From Scylla paramamosain (lineage: Eukaryota > Arthropoda > Malacostraca > Decapoda > Portunidae): a DNA stretch of 64,000 nt. The notes beneath the pieces were generated by a model, which saw only the letters and a list, made by a program, of their open reading frames with translations, was not told the DNA's origin and ran no database searches. Below are positions 1 to 11,888 of this stretch, piece after piece. Within the stretch, counting starts at the first letter, position 1. Every line of letters starts with the position of its first letter. The stretch is taken from the NCBI RefSeq assembly GCF_035594125.1, contig NC_087156.1, forward strand, positions 10,938,806-11,002,805, in the 5' to 3' direction. Position numbers and translations under genes: made by a program.

Positions 1-73
1 TATATATTTTTTTCTTTATACTCAACTACTCTTTTTTTATTTACTTATTATCTTTTGCTTTTCCTCTGTCGTG

Positions 74-78
<5 letters not shown>

Positions 79-151
<73 letters not shown>
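79..151. repeat. (TC)n microsatellite
   Basis: An almost pure TC dinucleotide run of about 36 units with one interruption near its right end. The serine/leucine readings it gives are artefacts of the repeat. Confidence 0.97.
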
Positions 152-1218
152 GCCACTTGGCTACTTCTCATCTTCAGCAGCAGCATCAAACTTAAATTTT
201 ATGTATTTTCAGTCGTCGTATTAAAGGGAATTCGTCCAGCTGAATATTGCCGCACCTCTTTTTTAGCATTTGGCGAAATAATTATATAGATTAGAATGTG
301 AATTGACGCTGAAAAAATTGTAATATGCGTTTTGGGGAAGCGCTTTGGTTTTCATGATATTTCGAAGATATTTTTGAAAACGTATTATTTGTTTATTTAT
401 TTATTTATTATTTTTTTCAAGTGTCATAAAGGTGGTGGTAGGTGTTGTGTCTAGTGGTTCTCTGTGGAGAGGTGAAGACGCCTCGTTTTCAGTACCTGGT
501 CATGACACCTGCTTAGGATCTCTTCCAGCACCCTTATGGGAAGACAATAGAGTGTAGTGTTGGAATCTAAACAGTGAAACAGTAAAGAGAAAAAAAAGTG
601 TTATATTTTTTTTTCTTAGTTTATTTTTTTTATTTTATTTATTTTTTATTTTTTTAGTTTTTGATTTTGGTTAAGGGTAAAAGTATGTTCATGTTGATGT
701 TGTTATTGTTGTTGTTGTAGTTGTTGTTGTGTGTGTTGTTGTTCTATCACCATCAATACTAACACCACCACCACCACCACTATTAATACTAATACATAAT
801 ACTAATACTAATACAATAATAGAAGTAGCAGAAGATAATGCTTCTGCTACTTCTATTACTGAGAGTGAGAAATGCACACTTATAATGTAAGGGGTATTGC
901 ATTCACTTGTTACTAATGCCACAGGGATGCAATATGAAATAGAATCAGATCTATTTTATATCAGTAAGTTCTTTTTCAATAGCATGATGAGGCAGCTGTT
1001 TAGCATGTAAAAAAAAAAAAATCTATCTATTTACATACCAGACCAGACAAAATAAAGAAACATTAAGAAAATTACTTTCTGGATAATATCAAAGTGATAT
1101 AGAATATTCATGTTCTCAAAAGCATCAATAGTCAAATTAGACCCATTCTGTAGCAAAGCTTCTCAGTATAAAAAAAAATATTTAGAGAAGAAATCTATTA
1201 TCAAACAATACCGAGGTG
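152..1218. other. intergenic, A/T-rich with compound (TTG)/(CCA) tract
   Basis: No gene seen. It holds T-rich low-complexity DNA around 600-660, a compound microsatellite at 689-840 (TTG units, then CCA, then ACTAAT units), and otherwise A/T-rich unique sequence. A short stretch near 866-895 (GAGAAATGCACACTTATAAT) recurs in altered form near 12293-12312, which suggests a minor dispersed repeat. Confidence 0.7.
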
Positions 1219-2987
1219 TTTTTTTTTCTTTTTTTTTTTTATGTAAAAGGGACACTGGCCAAGGGTAACAAAAAAAAAAGGCAAACTGAGATGCCGGTCC
1301 CCGAACAAGGTCCAAAGCGGTAGTCAAAACCTGAAGAATAGGTGTCTTGAAATCTCCCTCTTGAAGGAATTCAAGTCATAGGAAGGTGGAAATACAGAAG
1401 CAGGCAGAAAGTTCAAGAGTTTACCAGAGAAAAGGATGAATGACTGAGAATACTGGTTTACTCTTACATTAGAGAGGTGGACAGAATAGGGGTGAGCGAA
1501 AAAAGAAAGTCTTGTGCAGCGAGGCCGCGGGAGGAGGGGAGGCATGCAGTTAGCAAGATCAGAAGAGCAGTTAGCATGAAAATAGCGGTAGAAGACAGCT
1601 AGAGATGCAACACTGCGGCGATGAGAGAGAGGCTGAAGACAGTCAGTTAGAGGAGAGGCGTTGATGAGAGGAAAAGCTTTGTTTCCACCCTATCTAGAAG
1701 AGCAGTATGAGTGAAACCCTCCCCTCCCCGCCAGATTTGTGAAGGCCCCTGTACAGAGTTAGTAGCTGGAAGGGTGAGAAAAACTGGCGGAGACGTCTCA
1801 GAACGCCTAACGCCTTCATAGAAGCTGTTTTAGCTAGAGATGAGATGTGAAATTTCCAGTTTAGATTTTAAGTAAAGGACAGACCGAGGATGTTCAGTGT
1901 AGAAGAGGGGGACAGTTGAGTGTCATTGAAGAAGAGGGGATAGTTGTCTGGAAGGTTGTGTCGAGCTGATAGATGGAGGAATTGAGTTTTTGAGGCACTG
2001 AACAATACCAAGTTTGCTCTGCCCATATCAGAAAATTTAAAGAGATCAGAAGTCAGGCGTTCTGTGGCTTCCCTGCATGAACTGTTTACTTCCTGACGGA
2101 TTGGACGTCTACGAAAAGATGTGAAAAAGTACATAGTGGTATCATTAGCGTAGAAGTGCATAGGACAAGAAGTTTGGTTTAGAAGATCATTGATGAATAA
2201 TAGGAAGAGAGTGGGTGACACGGCAGAGGAACACACTGTTAATAGATTTAGGAGAAGAACAGTGACTGCCTACAACAGCAGCAATAGAACGGTCGGATAG
2301 GAAACTTGAGATGAGGTTACAGAGAGAAGGACAGAAGCCGTAGGAGGGTAGTTTGGAAATCAAAGCTTTGTGCCAGACTATCAAAAGCTTTCGATATGTT
2401 TAAGGCAACAGGGAAAGTTTCATCAAGATCTCTAAAAGAGGATGACCAAGACTCAGTAAGAATCACTAGTAGAACAGCCGTGACAGAACCCATACTGGCG
2501 ATCAGATAGAAGGTTTTGAAGTGATAGATGTTTAAGAATCTTCTTGTTGAGGATAGATTCAAAAACTTTAGATAGGCAGGAAATTAAAGCAATAGAACGG
2601 TAGTTTGAGGGATTAGAACGGTCACCCTTTTTAGGGACAGGATGAACATAGGCAAACTTCCAGCAAGAAGGAAAGGTTGACAGACAGGTTTGAAAGAGTT
2701 TGACTATGCAAGGTGGAAGCACGGAGGTACAGTTTCGGAGAACAATAGAAGAGACTCCATCAGGTCCATAAGCCTTCCGAGAGTTTTGGACAGATAAAGC
2801 ATGGAAAACATCATTGCGAAGAATTTTAATAGGTATAGCATGAAGTAGTCAGAGGATGGAGGAGAGGGAGGAACAAGCCCTGAATCATCCAAGGTAGCGT
2901 TTTTAGCAAAGGTTTGAGTGAAGAGTTCAGCTTTAGAGATAAATGTGATAGCAGTGGTGCCATCTGATTGAAATAAAAAGGAATCAT
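1219..2987 (-). mobile_element. LINE family A, copy 1, 5'-truncated non-LTR retrotransposon
   Basis: Read on the minus strand, this is the 3' 1.7 kb of the element also present at 4136-6908 and 42780-45996 on plus. Its 3' end has the family hallmark (TTGCCCTTGGCCAGTGTCCC then TTTACAT) followed by an A-rich tail, seen here as a T-rich tract at 1219-1241. Its 5' edge at about 2987 lies in the linker before the RT domain and abuts a (TAC)n array. It is therefore a 5'-truncated insertion, as target-primed reverse transcription usually leaves. It is a dead copy: several frames are used and the RT catalytic motif is mutated. Assignment to the Jockey/CR1 group of non-LTR elements is from motif pattern only. 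Confidence 0.9.
1323..2985 (-). pseudogene. LINE-A reverse transcriptase remnant
   Basis: The frame is broken into at least four pieces. Readable segments in order are the pre-RT linker (SKAELFTQTFAKN), the RT start with [20 protein letters not shown], a frameshifted palm region, the catalytic region, the [12 protein letters not shown] segment, and a C-terminal tail ending near SFKREISRHLF. The catalytic motif that is YADDTT in the plus copy reads YANDTT here, so one of the two metal-binding aspartates is Asn. The GVPQG motif region before it is also corrupted. The protein would have copied element RNA at a nicked target; this copy cannot. Identification rests on collinearity with the other two copies and on standard RT motifs. 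Confidence 0.88.
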
Positions 2988-3178
<191 letters not shown>

Positions 3179-4135
3179 CTGGCAGTGCCGTAATGCCGAG
3201 ACACAATAAAGGATCACAATTTCATAAAGTCACTTCACTGTCGCACTCGGTACTTTCTCTCATCAGTTGCTCCACGTTGTCTTGACTTGGAGATAAAACT
3301 ACACAGGCTTCCTCACGCTGCTAGTTTGCATTCGTCATTTGTATCTCCTGGAGGAGGTTAGTGCCTAATGAAATTTTCCTTATTAGGTTCCTTGCGTTGG
3401 AGGAGACACTGGGAAAGTGGAAAGTTTTCACATTTTATATTCCTCCAATAAAATCTCAGGTCTGGGATATCAAGTAAGACAACACGGTACTGAAATGTCT
3501 CGTACTCGTATCAATTAACTTTCGCCAAGAGACGTTGAGGTGCATTCAGCTGGCGCCTGAGGACACACCAGCGCGGGATGGTGTTGAGAACAGCATCGCC
3601 TTCCAGTCAATGATATTTGTTAGTGAACTTCTCACTCATAACAGTGGTATATTAAATAGAATATAGATAATAATTTACTGCTCAAATGATAATTTTCTTA
3701 CTATACAAAATTATTTGTTACATATGTACTGATATTCTGTATATGACTGAGTGAAAAATTACTGGAAAAGATTCAGTATTATTTACATTTTTAAAGCTGA
3801 GATGTACGGCTAATATTGCTCTTGTAACAGGTGAGTCAGACACACACCGTCCTCTACAGGCACCACTTCGTCTCCTACAGCCAACCCACAGTAATGAAAT
3901 CTGAATGTTTGAGATAGCGCTGTGTGAGCCATCGTGCCAGCTCCAGCCCTCCGCGTTGCTGTGTGTGGAATTCCGCCTCAAGGTGCGTGTATCGTCTGCG
4001 TTTTGGTCGTTCTGCTCGCGCTGATGGAAGCGCTGTTTATTCAAGAAAAGCCATTTCCTCCAGGCAATGTTCCCTGCGTAATGCTGCCTTAAGGGAGCGG
4101 AGTAAGATCTCTCTTTTACTAAATAGAACTATTTT
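3179..4135. other. spacer between two head-to-head LINE-A copies
   Basis: Unique-looking sequence of about 950 bp. It has balanced base composition at 3240-3620 and 3830-4130 and is A/T-rich at 3640-3790. I see no recognisable protein motif, tRNA or transposon end. Short frames of about 100 codons on both strands overlap between 3718 and 4178 and look like chance. Confidence 0.6.
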
Positions 4136-6908
4136 CGATCCAAAGCTGGATGCTGCGTTTATGTGCGCAATGACTTAACCTGCTCTCGTGCCCACGCTCT
4201 TGAATCTTCCGAGTTTTCCACCATCTGGCTACGACTACAGAGTCACTCTCATACTAAATTTATCTGTGCTGTATACCTCTCACCTAACTCCTCTGACTAT
4301 AAGAAATTCTTTGACTACTTAACTTCCAAAGTGGAGCACATTCTGACCCTCTTCCCTTTTGCAGAGATCTCCATTCTTGGAGACTTCAGTATTCACCACC
4401 AGCTTTGGCTTTCCTCTCCCTTCACTGACTAACCTGGTGAACTAGCCTACAACTTTGCTATCCTCCATGACCTAGAGCAATTGGTGCAACACCCTACTCG
4501 TATTCCTGACCGTCTTGGAGATACGCCCAACATTCTGGACCTTTTCCTGACCTCTAATCCTTCTGCTTATGCTGTCACCCTTTCTTCTCTGTTGGGCTCC
4601 TCCGATCACAATCTCGTATCTGTACCTTGTCCTATCACTCCAATCCCTCCTCAGGATCCCCCTAAGCGAAGATACCTCTGGCGTTTTGCCTCTGCTAGTT
4701 GGGGGGACCTGAGGAGGTACTTTGCTGATTTTCCTTGGAATGACTACTGCTTCCGTGTCAGAGACCCGTCTTTGTGTGCTGAGCGCATAACAGAGGTGAT
4801 AGTGTCTGGCATGGAGGCATACATTCCTCACTCTTTTTCTCGTCCTAAACCTTCTAAACCTTGGTTTAACACAGCTTGTTCTCGTGCTATACATGATAGA
4901 GAGGTGGCCCACAAAAGGTACTTAAGCCTTCCATCACCAGAATCTCATGCACTTTATGTTTCTGCCCGGAACCATGCCAAGTCTGTTCTCCAACTAGCCA
5001 AAAACTCCTTCATTAACAGAAAATGTCAAAACCTTTCAAGATCTAACTCCACTCGTGATTTCTGGCATCTAGCCAAAAATATCTCCAATAACTTTGCTTC
5101 TTCTTCTTTCCCTCCTTTATTTCAACCAGATGGCACCACTGCTATCACATCTATTTCTAAAGCTGAACTCTTCGCTCAAACCTTTGCTAAAAACTCTACC
5201 TTGGACTATTCTGGGCTTGTTCCTCCCTCTCCTCCACCCTCTGACTACTTCATGCCACCTATTAAAATTCTTCGTAATGATGTTTTCCATGCCCTCGCTG
5301 GCCTAAACCCTCGGAAGGCTTATGGACCTGATGGGGTCCCTCCTATTGTTCTCCGAAACTGTGCCTCCGTGCTTGCACCTTGCCTTGTCAAAACTTTTTC
5401 AGCTCTGTCTGTCAACATCTACCTTTCCTTCTTGCTGGAAGTTTGCCTACATTCAACCTGTTCCTAAAAAGGGTGACCGTTCTAATCCCTCAAACTACCG
5501 TCCTATTGCTTTAATTTCCTGCCTATCTAAATTTTTTTAATCTATCCTCAACAGGAAGATTCTTAAACATCTATCACTTCACAACCTTCTATCTGATCGC
5601 CAGTATGGGTTCCGTCAAGGCCGCTCTACTGGTGATCTTCTGGCTTTCCTTACTGAGTCTTGGTCATCCTCTTTTAGAGATTTTGGTGAAACTTTTGCTG
5701 TTGCCTTGGACATATCAAAAGCTTTTGATAGAGTCTGGCACAAAGCTTTGATTTCCAAACTACCCTCCTACGGTTTCTATCCTTCTCTTTGTAACTTCAT
5801 CTCAAGTTTCCTTTCTGACCGTTCTATTGCTGTTGTGGTAGACGGTCACTGTTTTTCTCCTAAATCTATTAACAGTGGTGTTCCTTAGGGTTCTGTCCTG
5901 TCACCCACTCTCTTCTTATTATTCATTAATGATTCTAAACCAAACTTCTTGTCCTATCCACTCCTACGCTGATGATACCACCCTGCACTTTTCCACGTCT
6001 TTTCATAGACGTCCAACCCTTCAGGAGGTAAATATATCACGCAGGGAAGCCACAGAACGCTTGACTTCTGATCTTTCTAAAATTTCTGATTGGAGCAGGG
6101 CAAACTTGGTATTGTTCAATCCCTCAAAAACTCAATTCCTCCATCTATCAACTCGACACAACCTTCCAGACAACTATTCCCTCTTCTTCAATGACACTCA
6201 ACTGTCCCCCTCTTCTACATTGAATATCCTCGGTCTGTCCTTTACTTATAATCTGAACTGGAAACTTCACATCTCATCTCTAGCTAAAACAGCTTATATG
6301 AAGTTAGGTGTTCTGAGACGTCTCCGTCAGTTTTTCTCACACCCCCAGCTGCTAACTCTGTACAAGGGCCTTATCCGTCCATGTATGGAGTATGCTTCAC
6401 ATGTCTGGGGGGGTTCCACTCATACTGCTCTTCTAGACAGGGTGGAATCAAAAGCTTTTCGTCTCATCAACTCCTCTCCTCTAACTGACTGTCTTCAGCC
6501 TCTCTCTCACCGCCGCAATGTTGCATATCTAGCTGTCTTCTACCGCTATTTTCATGCTAACTGCTCTTCTGATCTTGCTAACTTCATGCCTCCCCTCCTT
6601 CCGCGGCCTCGCTGCACAAGACTTTCTTCTTTCTCTCACCCCTATTCTGTCCACCTCTCAAACGCAAGAGTTAACCAGTATTCTCAATCATTCATCCCTT
6701 TCTCTGGTAAACTCTGGAACTCCCTGCCTGCTTCTGTATTTCCACCTTCCTATGACTTGAATTCCTTCAAGAGGGAGGTTTCAAGACACTTATTCATCAA
6801 TTTTTGACCACTGCTTTGACCCTTTTATGGGACTAGCATTTCAGTGGGCATATTTTTTTATTGGATTTTTGTTGCCCTTGGCCAGTGTCCTTCCTACATA
6901 AAAAAAAT
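4136..6908 (+). mobile_element. LINE family A, copy 2, nearly complete ORF2 region
   Basis: This copy starts abruptly inside the endonuclease domain at the point matching 43238 of the third copy. It runs through the RT and C-terminal domains to the family 3' end (GGCCAGTGTCCTTCCTACAT) and an A-rich tail at about 6898-6935. It is about 2.8 kb, 5'-truncated, and arranged head-to-head with copy 1. Nucleotide identity with copy 3 is very high by eye over long stretches such as 4880-5200 versus 43950-44270. This implies recent amplification of one source family. Confidence 0.92.
4163..6807 (+). pseudogene. LINE-A endonuclease/reverse transcriptase, multiply disabled
   Basis: Order of domains: apurinic-type endonuclease C-terminal half with SILGDFSIHH (phosphodiesterase GDxN region) and GSSDHN (catalytic SDH); linker; RT with [11 protein letters not shown], the palm motif [10 protein letters not shown] (about 5709-5738), YADDTT (5965-5982) intact, and a C-terminal domain ending in SFKREVSRHLF. 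Lesions seen: a stop at 4429 where copy 3 has a histidine codon; a one-base insertion near 5393 in an A/T run; an in-frame TAA at about 5538; CAG to TAG in the GVPQG motif (5887); and an indel near 5935 just before YADD. The last 310 codons (5875-6807) remain open. It is non-autonomous as it stands. Confidence 0.9.
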
Positions 6909-7171
6909 AAAATAAACAAATAAATAAAAATAAGTAAAAAATGAACTCCTTGGTAAGAAAGGCTCCCTCCCGCGTCCCCGAGGACCTGCATAATGGTAGG
7001 ATACCCGTCCAGGCTCTCGCTGCTGTACAAACACGCCGGCAGTGCGATAGCAATACTCTACTGCACTGAATATTTAGCCTAGAAACTAATGCTATTTTAT
7101 ATAATGTAGTCATTATCATCACAACCACCACTACTGTTGCTACTACAGCTATTCATAAACTATCACTACTG

Positions 7172-7241
<70 letters not shown>

Positions 7242-7243
7242 TG

Positions 7244-7298
<55 letters not shown>

Positions 7299-7346
7299 CA
7301 TTAACACTACGAACATACAAGTAGGTAGACTACAAGTATGTGCTCA
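6909..7346. repeat. A-rich tail, short spacer and (TAC)n array
   Basis: A-rich LINE tail to about 6940, then about 200 bp of unique sequence, then an interrupted TAC/CTA triplet array from 7166 to 7300. The same triplet flanks the truncated end of copy 1. Confidence 0.85.
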
Positions 7347-7426
7347 TCCACCACCACCACCACCACCACCACCACCGCCACCAACAACAACAACAACAAC
7401 ATCATCATCATCATCATCATCATAAT

Positions 7427-7457
<31 letters not shown>

Positions 7458-7643
7458 ATCATCATCAACATCACCTCTTCCCATCCTCCCCCTCCTCCTC
7501 ATCATCATCCTCCTCCTCCTCCTCCTCCTCCTCCTCCTCTTCCTCCTTCTTCACCTCCTCCTCCTCCTCCTCCTCCTCCTCCTTTTCCTTCTCCTCCTCC
7601 TCCTCCTCCTCCACCACCACCACCACCACCACCACCACCACCG
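7347..7643. repeat. compound trinucleotide array (CAC/CAA/CAT/CTC/CAC)
   Basis: About 300 bp made of successive blocks of CCA, CAA, ATC, TCC and CAC triplets. All blocks share a pyrimidine-biased plus strand, as if one triplet array repeatedly mutated and re-expanded. Its His, Ser and Pro readings are artefacts, though one plus frame stays open beyond it to 7828. Confidence 0.95.
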
Positions 7644-8320
7644 CTGCAGCACCCCAGCACTGCCACTGCCCACTGTCTTCCCCATCAGCCACTCTCATTC
7701 CTCACCGTTCCTATCACACCCTCACCCTCCATCCTCACCGTCTTACCACCAGTTGGCACCACATCCCAATCCCTTACACAGTTGCTCCTCTTCGCGCTCG
7801 TCACCATGCATCCTCTATTTTGAAGTAAGGGTTTTGTACATGTGTATTAGTATGTATTAGTGTGGAAGTGGTAGAGGATGTGTTTAGTGTACACTGTACA
7901 AAGACTAGTATAGACTGAACTGTCTGATGAACAACTCACTTTAGGCCACTGTGGGGACTAACTCAAATATCAGTTACTTCCTGGCATAACACTAAGGGAA
8001 AAAAAAAGAAAGAAAGAAAGCTAGAAAAATGAGAAATCAAAAACCTCATGTGATCCGGATGATAATTAACCAATACACTAATCTAAGAAGAATGTTATTA
8101 CTAAGTCTATTTTGACCCTGGGTGCCATTGCAGTATTTATGAGTAAATAAATACTTTATCAGCCACTTTATTTGCATCCCTGCAGAGACCCAGACCTTGG
8201 CGCACATTTAGCTTGAAAAAAAAAATGAATCACTGTAAAAAAAACAAAAAAAAACAAAGAAGGAAAGATGCCCTACATAGCGAACTGTAAGCTTTCTCTT
8301 GGATAATTTCCCCGTGGCAC
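7644..8320. other. intergenic
   Basis: Unique sequence, C-rich at first and A-rich later (A runs near 7999-8025 and 8215-8260). No gene, RNA or transposon end recognised. Confidence 0.6.
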
Positions 8321-9135
8321 TTCCCCTGCCCTGCCCTGTTCTTCCCTTCCCTCACCCTGCTTCCCTACTCTCCTCCTGCCCTGACTAACACTTCCCTGCC
8401 CTGCCCTGTTCTTTCTTTCCTTCCTCACCCTACTTCACTACTCCGCTCCTGTTCCTTCCCCACCCATGGAAATCTGCCGCCCCTCGTTTCAAGCGTCCCC
8501 TCCACTTCTACAAAGCTGCCACTCGTAAAAACTGACCCCTACACCCAGTAGAAATTACGCCCCCCAAAAATTTCGCCTCCATACAGCTACACCCCGTAAA
8601 ACTGCCCCGTAAAATTGCATCCCTTAAATTTGCGCACTAGCAACTGCGAATCCGTAGTTTCACCTCATCAGCGCACAAGTGAGCCGACAGACACACCCTC
8701 GTGTCCTCACCCCGATAACCGCACCCCGACAACCACAATCGACAATCACCCCTAACAACCACACCCCTGAAAACCGTTCCTGACTACTGTACCTTGAAAC
8801 CACCCCCCAGACGACCACGCTCAAGCGACCACAACAATCACCGCTGACGACCACGCCTTGTGAATCATTGCAGTGCCTCGTTCTGACAACCACTTTCCGA
8901 CAACATCCACATAACATACAGACGACCACATTCACCAACTAATCTCGACACCCACTCCTTGATAACTACAGCCGCCAATTATTCTCTGACCACCACCCCC
9001 AACAACAACCACACCCCTAAAGCCACAACCTGACTACCGTAATCACATTCTGACAGCCACCCTCCAACAACCATACCCCGATGGCCACCTTAGCAACCAC
9101 AACCCGGTTGTCATTCCCTGACAAACCCTTGCTAG
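8321..9135. repeat. degenerate C-rich tandem-repeat region
   Basis: Two diverged units of about 72 bp start near 8322 and 8393 (each with CCTGCCCTGCCCTGTTCTT). They are followed by degenerate short units, first like CCCCGTAAAACTG (8525-8640), then like CCCCGACAACCACA (8695-9120). The plus strand is strikingly poor in G over 8640-9120. It reads as an old minisatellite rather than a gene. Confidence 0.65.
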
Positions 9136-9715
9136 CTGGTCCCTTAATCCTGCACTGGTTGAGTCACTACTATGAGGGGGGAAGCGTGCAGCAGTAAAAA
9201 CCTCCTAGACCTTCAGCAGTCATTCCAGCCAAAGCTTACCGTACAGGTGAAGCCCTACGCCAGTGTTAGTTAACCTGTGTTTTTTTTTCCAAAGGGTACT
9301 TTGAAATAGTGGGGTGCATGGAGGGGTACATGCCATGGCCAGTGTGCTCAGTACGAAAAGATGTTTTAGAAAGTCATATAAGAAATTAATTCTAATTGAG
9401 ATTAAAATATTACAAATTTATGCATAACATTATTATATTACACTCAGATGCAACTCACTCCTCATGTGTTTGAAATGTGGCATTTTGTTTTACTATACAT
9501 TTGGCACCTAGTGTACATATAACAATTAATTAGGACCTAATAGCTATTTTCTATGTTTAATATAGAGATCTAATGCTGTTATTACTATATTTTTAGTCTT
9601 AAATTTAGAGCAAATATCAAATATTTATATAAATCTTCCATAATTAATTGTCAAAGGCGCTTGGGCACATGAATTCCTCAAAAGCTCTGGAAGGCTGCAT
9701 GAACCGGTAAATGCA
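9136..9715. other. intergenic
   Basis: Mostly A/T-rich unique sequence. A CAGTGTTAGTTAACC at about 9252 resembles a hAT-type terminus, but no matching right end was found. No gene seen. Confidence 0.55.
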
Positions 9716-9752
9716 AACTACGCGGCCGATCGTTACGATGGGCCGCGTAGTT
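9716..9752. repeat. strong nested inverted repeat (hairpin)
   Basis: The 12-bp arms AACTACGCGGCC (9716-9727) and GGCCGCGTAGTT (9741-9752) are exact complements. Inside the loop ATCGT and ACGAT also pair, so almost the whole 37 nt folds into one stem with a G/G mismatch and a single-base loop. The following 50 bp are unusually GC-rich (GGCCGGCC near 9800) in an A/T-rich setting. Confidence 0.85.
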
Positions 9753-9879
9753 CAGGAAATATTAGCGTTTGAATAGCGTTGCGGTCGGGCCGAGCGGGGC
9801 CGGCCGGAGCAGCTCAGAATTAAAAAACCTCAGTAGACTTACCTTCCTTAAATAACAACTCTTTGAAGAAGACGAAAAA

Positions 9880-10520
9880 CGAACTTGCCAAGCCTCTATC
9901 CATATTATTCAACAAATCACTAAACACTCGACAAGTCCCAGACAAATGAAAACTAGCAAATATTTCACCTATCTTCAGAAAAGGTGACATATCTCACTCT
10001 CAAAACTACCGTCCCATAAGCCTCACATCAGTTGTGGGTAAGCTTATGGAATCAATGATAAGGTATAAAACACTAGATTTCCTGGAAAGTAACCGTATCA
10101 TAAAGGACACTCAACATGGATTTAGATATAAACGTTCATACCTAACGAATTTACTGAACTTTTTACGACGTGTATAACATGTATGATAATACCAGGCCAG
10201 TAGATAGAGTTTATTTTGATTCTCAGAAAGCATTTGACAAAGTTCCTCATAAGCGCCTCCTACATAAAGTAAAAGCTCACGGCATATCAGGTGACCCCGC
10301 TGCGTGGATAGAGGATTGGTTGACAGACCGCAAACCTCTTCATAATATATATCATAATATATATATCAGTGACAGAGACGAACCAATCAGAAGTAAATTG
10401 TCAAAATTTGTAGATTATACTATAATTGCTAACAAGGCTGACTCACCAAACCAACGTCAAATTTTGCAAAATGACGTAGACATTCTCATTGAATGGTCTG
10501 AAACGTGGCTTATCACTTTA
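9880..10520 (+). pseudogene. LINE-D CR1-type reverse transcriptase fragment
   Basis: Readable RT motifs: [14 protein letters not shown] early, QHGFR, then a 142-codon open stretch (10170-10598) with [14 protein letters not shown], the usual CR1 palm signature (usually [11 protein letters not shown]; here the first Asp is in DSQKAF). The expected GVPQGSxLGP and FADDT motifs are deleted or altered: the region reads FVDYTIIANKA, so the catalytic aspartate pair is lost. It is a dead fragment. Clade call rests on the [12 protein letters not shown] pattern. Confidence 0.85.
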
Positions 10521-10529
10521 ATTTCAATC

Positions 10530-10640
10530 AATGTATTACATATATGCAATACATATATTATGTATTACATATATGTATTATGTATATGTAATACATAAAT
10601 GTATTACATATATGTAATACATATATTTTGATATGTATTA
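10530..10640. repeat. ATGTATTACATAT tandem/palindromic repeat
   Basis: Alternating units of ATGTATTACATAT and its near-complement, about 110 bp, lying inside the LINE-D copy. It can fold on itself and is absent from the second LINE-D copy. Confidence 0.85.
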
Positions 10641-11828
10641 CATATCGGAAATAGCAATCAGCAGGAAAATTATAAAATGAATAATGCCCCCATCAAAAGT
10701 GTGGATGCTGAAAAAAAAGATCTGGTAATTTTAGTGACATCAGATCTTAAACCAAGCAAACATTGTACCGAAGTCATTAAAATTGCCAATAAATTAATAC
10801 GTTTTATAAAAAAGATCTTTCATTTTCAAATCTGAGAAAATAATTCTGGCCTTGTACAACTCATTTGTACGTCCTCATCTTGAATGCAATGTACAGCTTT
10901 TATCACTACTACAGAAAGGATATTAAGAAGTTAGAAAAAGAATACAAATAGAGTAAACAAAATTATCCCAAGCTTTCGCAATAAACCCTGCAAGGAATGC
11001 CTTAAACAACGAAATCTATTCTCCCTATCCAAACGCAGGCTAAGAGTGGATCTGATATTGCTTTACAAAACTTTTAAGAGCTTGACAAAAATGAAACCTG
11101 AACTCTTCCTAACCTTTCACCAGTCTAATATTACAAGAAACAATGGCTTCAAAATAATAGATAAGTGATTTCAAACAAATGAAGGCAAACATTTTTCTTC
11201 AATCGTGTCATAAATATGTGGAATTGTGTTTCATCAAGCGTCGTTAACTCAGGTACTGTACACTCCTTGAAAACCTGTCTTGACAAGTATGTAGACACTA
11301 ATTCCTGGTTGTCATTGTTTATGTCTAAATAGCGAACACGTTCACTCCGTACTATCTGTCATCTGATGGGTGTATATTTCACTAAAGAAGAGAAGCAATT
11401 ACTATGTAACAAAGATAATGAATCATAATAAAGAGACCTTAGTGATGGCTTGTTCCTCGGTGACTAACTGCTGATCCCGTCACAGGAATGGTAAAAGGAA
11501 TCGAGTTCTTGTAGAGCAACTCACCCATTACTATAGTCTAGTTAGAATGTACCCCATTAAATCTAATTTTGAGGTAGAGGAAGCCCGTCGTCAGATGGCA
11601 CAAATAATAGGATTCCATGTAGACTGTATGTGGCATCATCTCTTTCTTACTCTCCTCTTAAATTCCATATTTTTTTTCTATACAACATAGTACCATTTCC
11701 TTTTTCCGGCCAGCTTTGTCTGGAGGGGATAGGGGGTGGGGACTGGGAGGACCTTTCTTCTGTACTATTCTTTCTCTCATACTAATAGAGTAGAATAGTT
11801 ACCCAAACAGACATGTAAGAACCTCATG

Positions 11829-11888
11829 GTCTTTTTTTTTGTTATGTAGGAAGGACACTGGCCAAGGGCAACAAAAATTCAATAAAAA
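11829..11888 (-). mobile_element. 60-bp LINE-A 3'-end insertion nested in LINE-D
   Basis: Plus-strand T9, then ATGTAGGAAGGACACTGGCC and AAGGGCAACAAAAATTCAAT. This is the reverse complement of the last 50-60 bp of family A. The uninterrupted target is seen at 59745-59760, where GGTCT is followed directly by GTTGCTGTTTGG. A very short, extremely 5'-truncated retrotransposition is the simplest reading. Confidence 0.88.

Noticed and set aside
7338..7828. His/Ser/Pro-rich frames of about 160 codons
   Set aside because: Produced by the compound trinucleotide array in several frames at once.
9252..9710. hAT element starting CAGTGTTAGTTAACC
   Set aside because: No matching right terminus or 8-bp duplication found.
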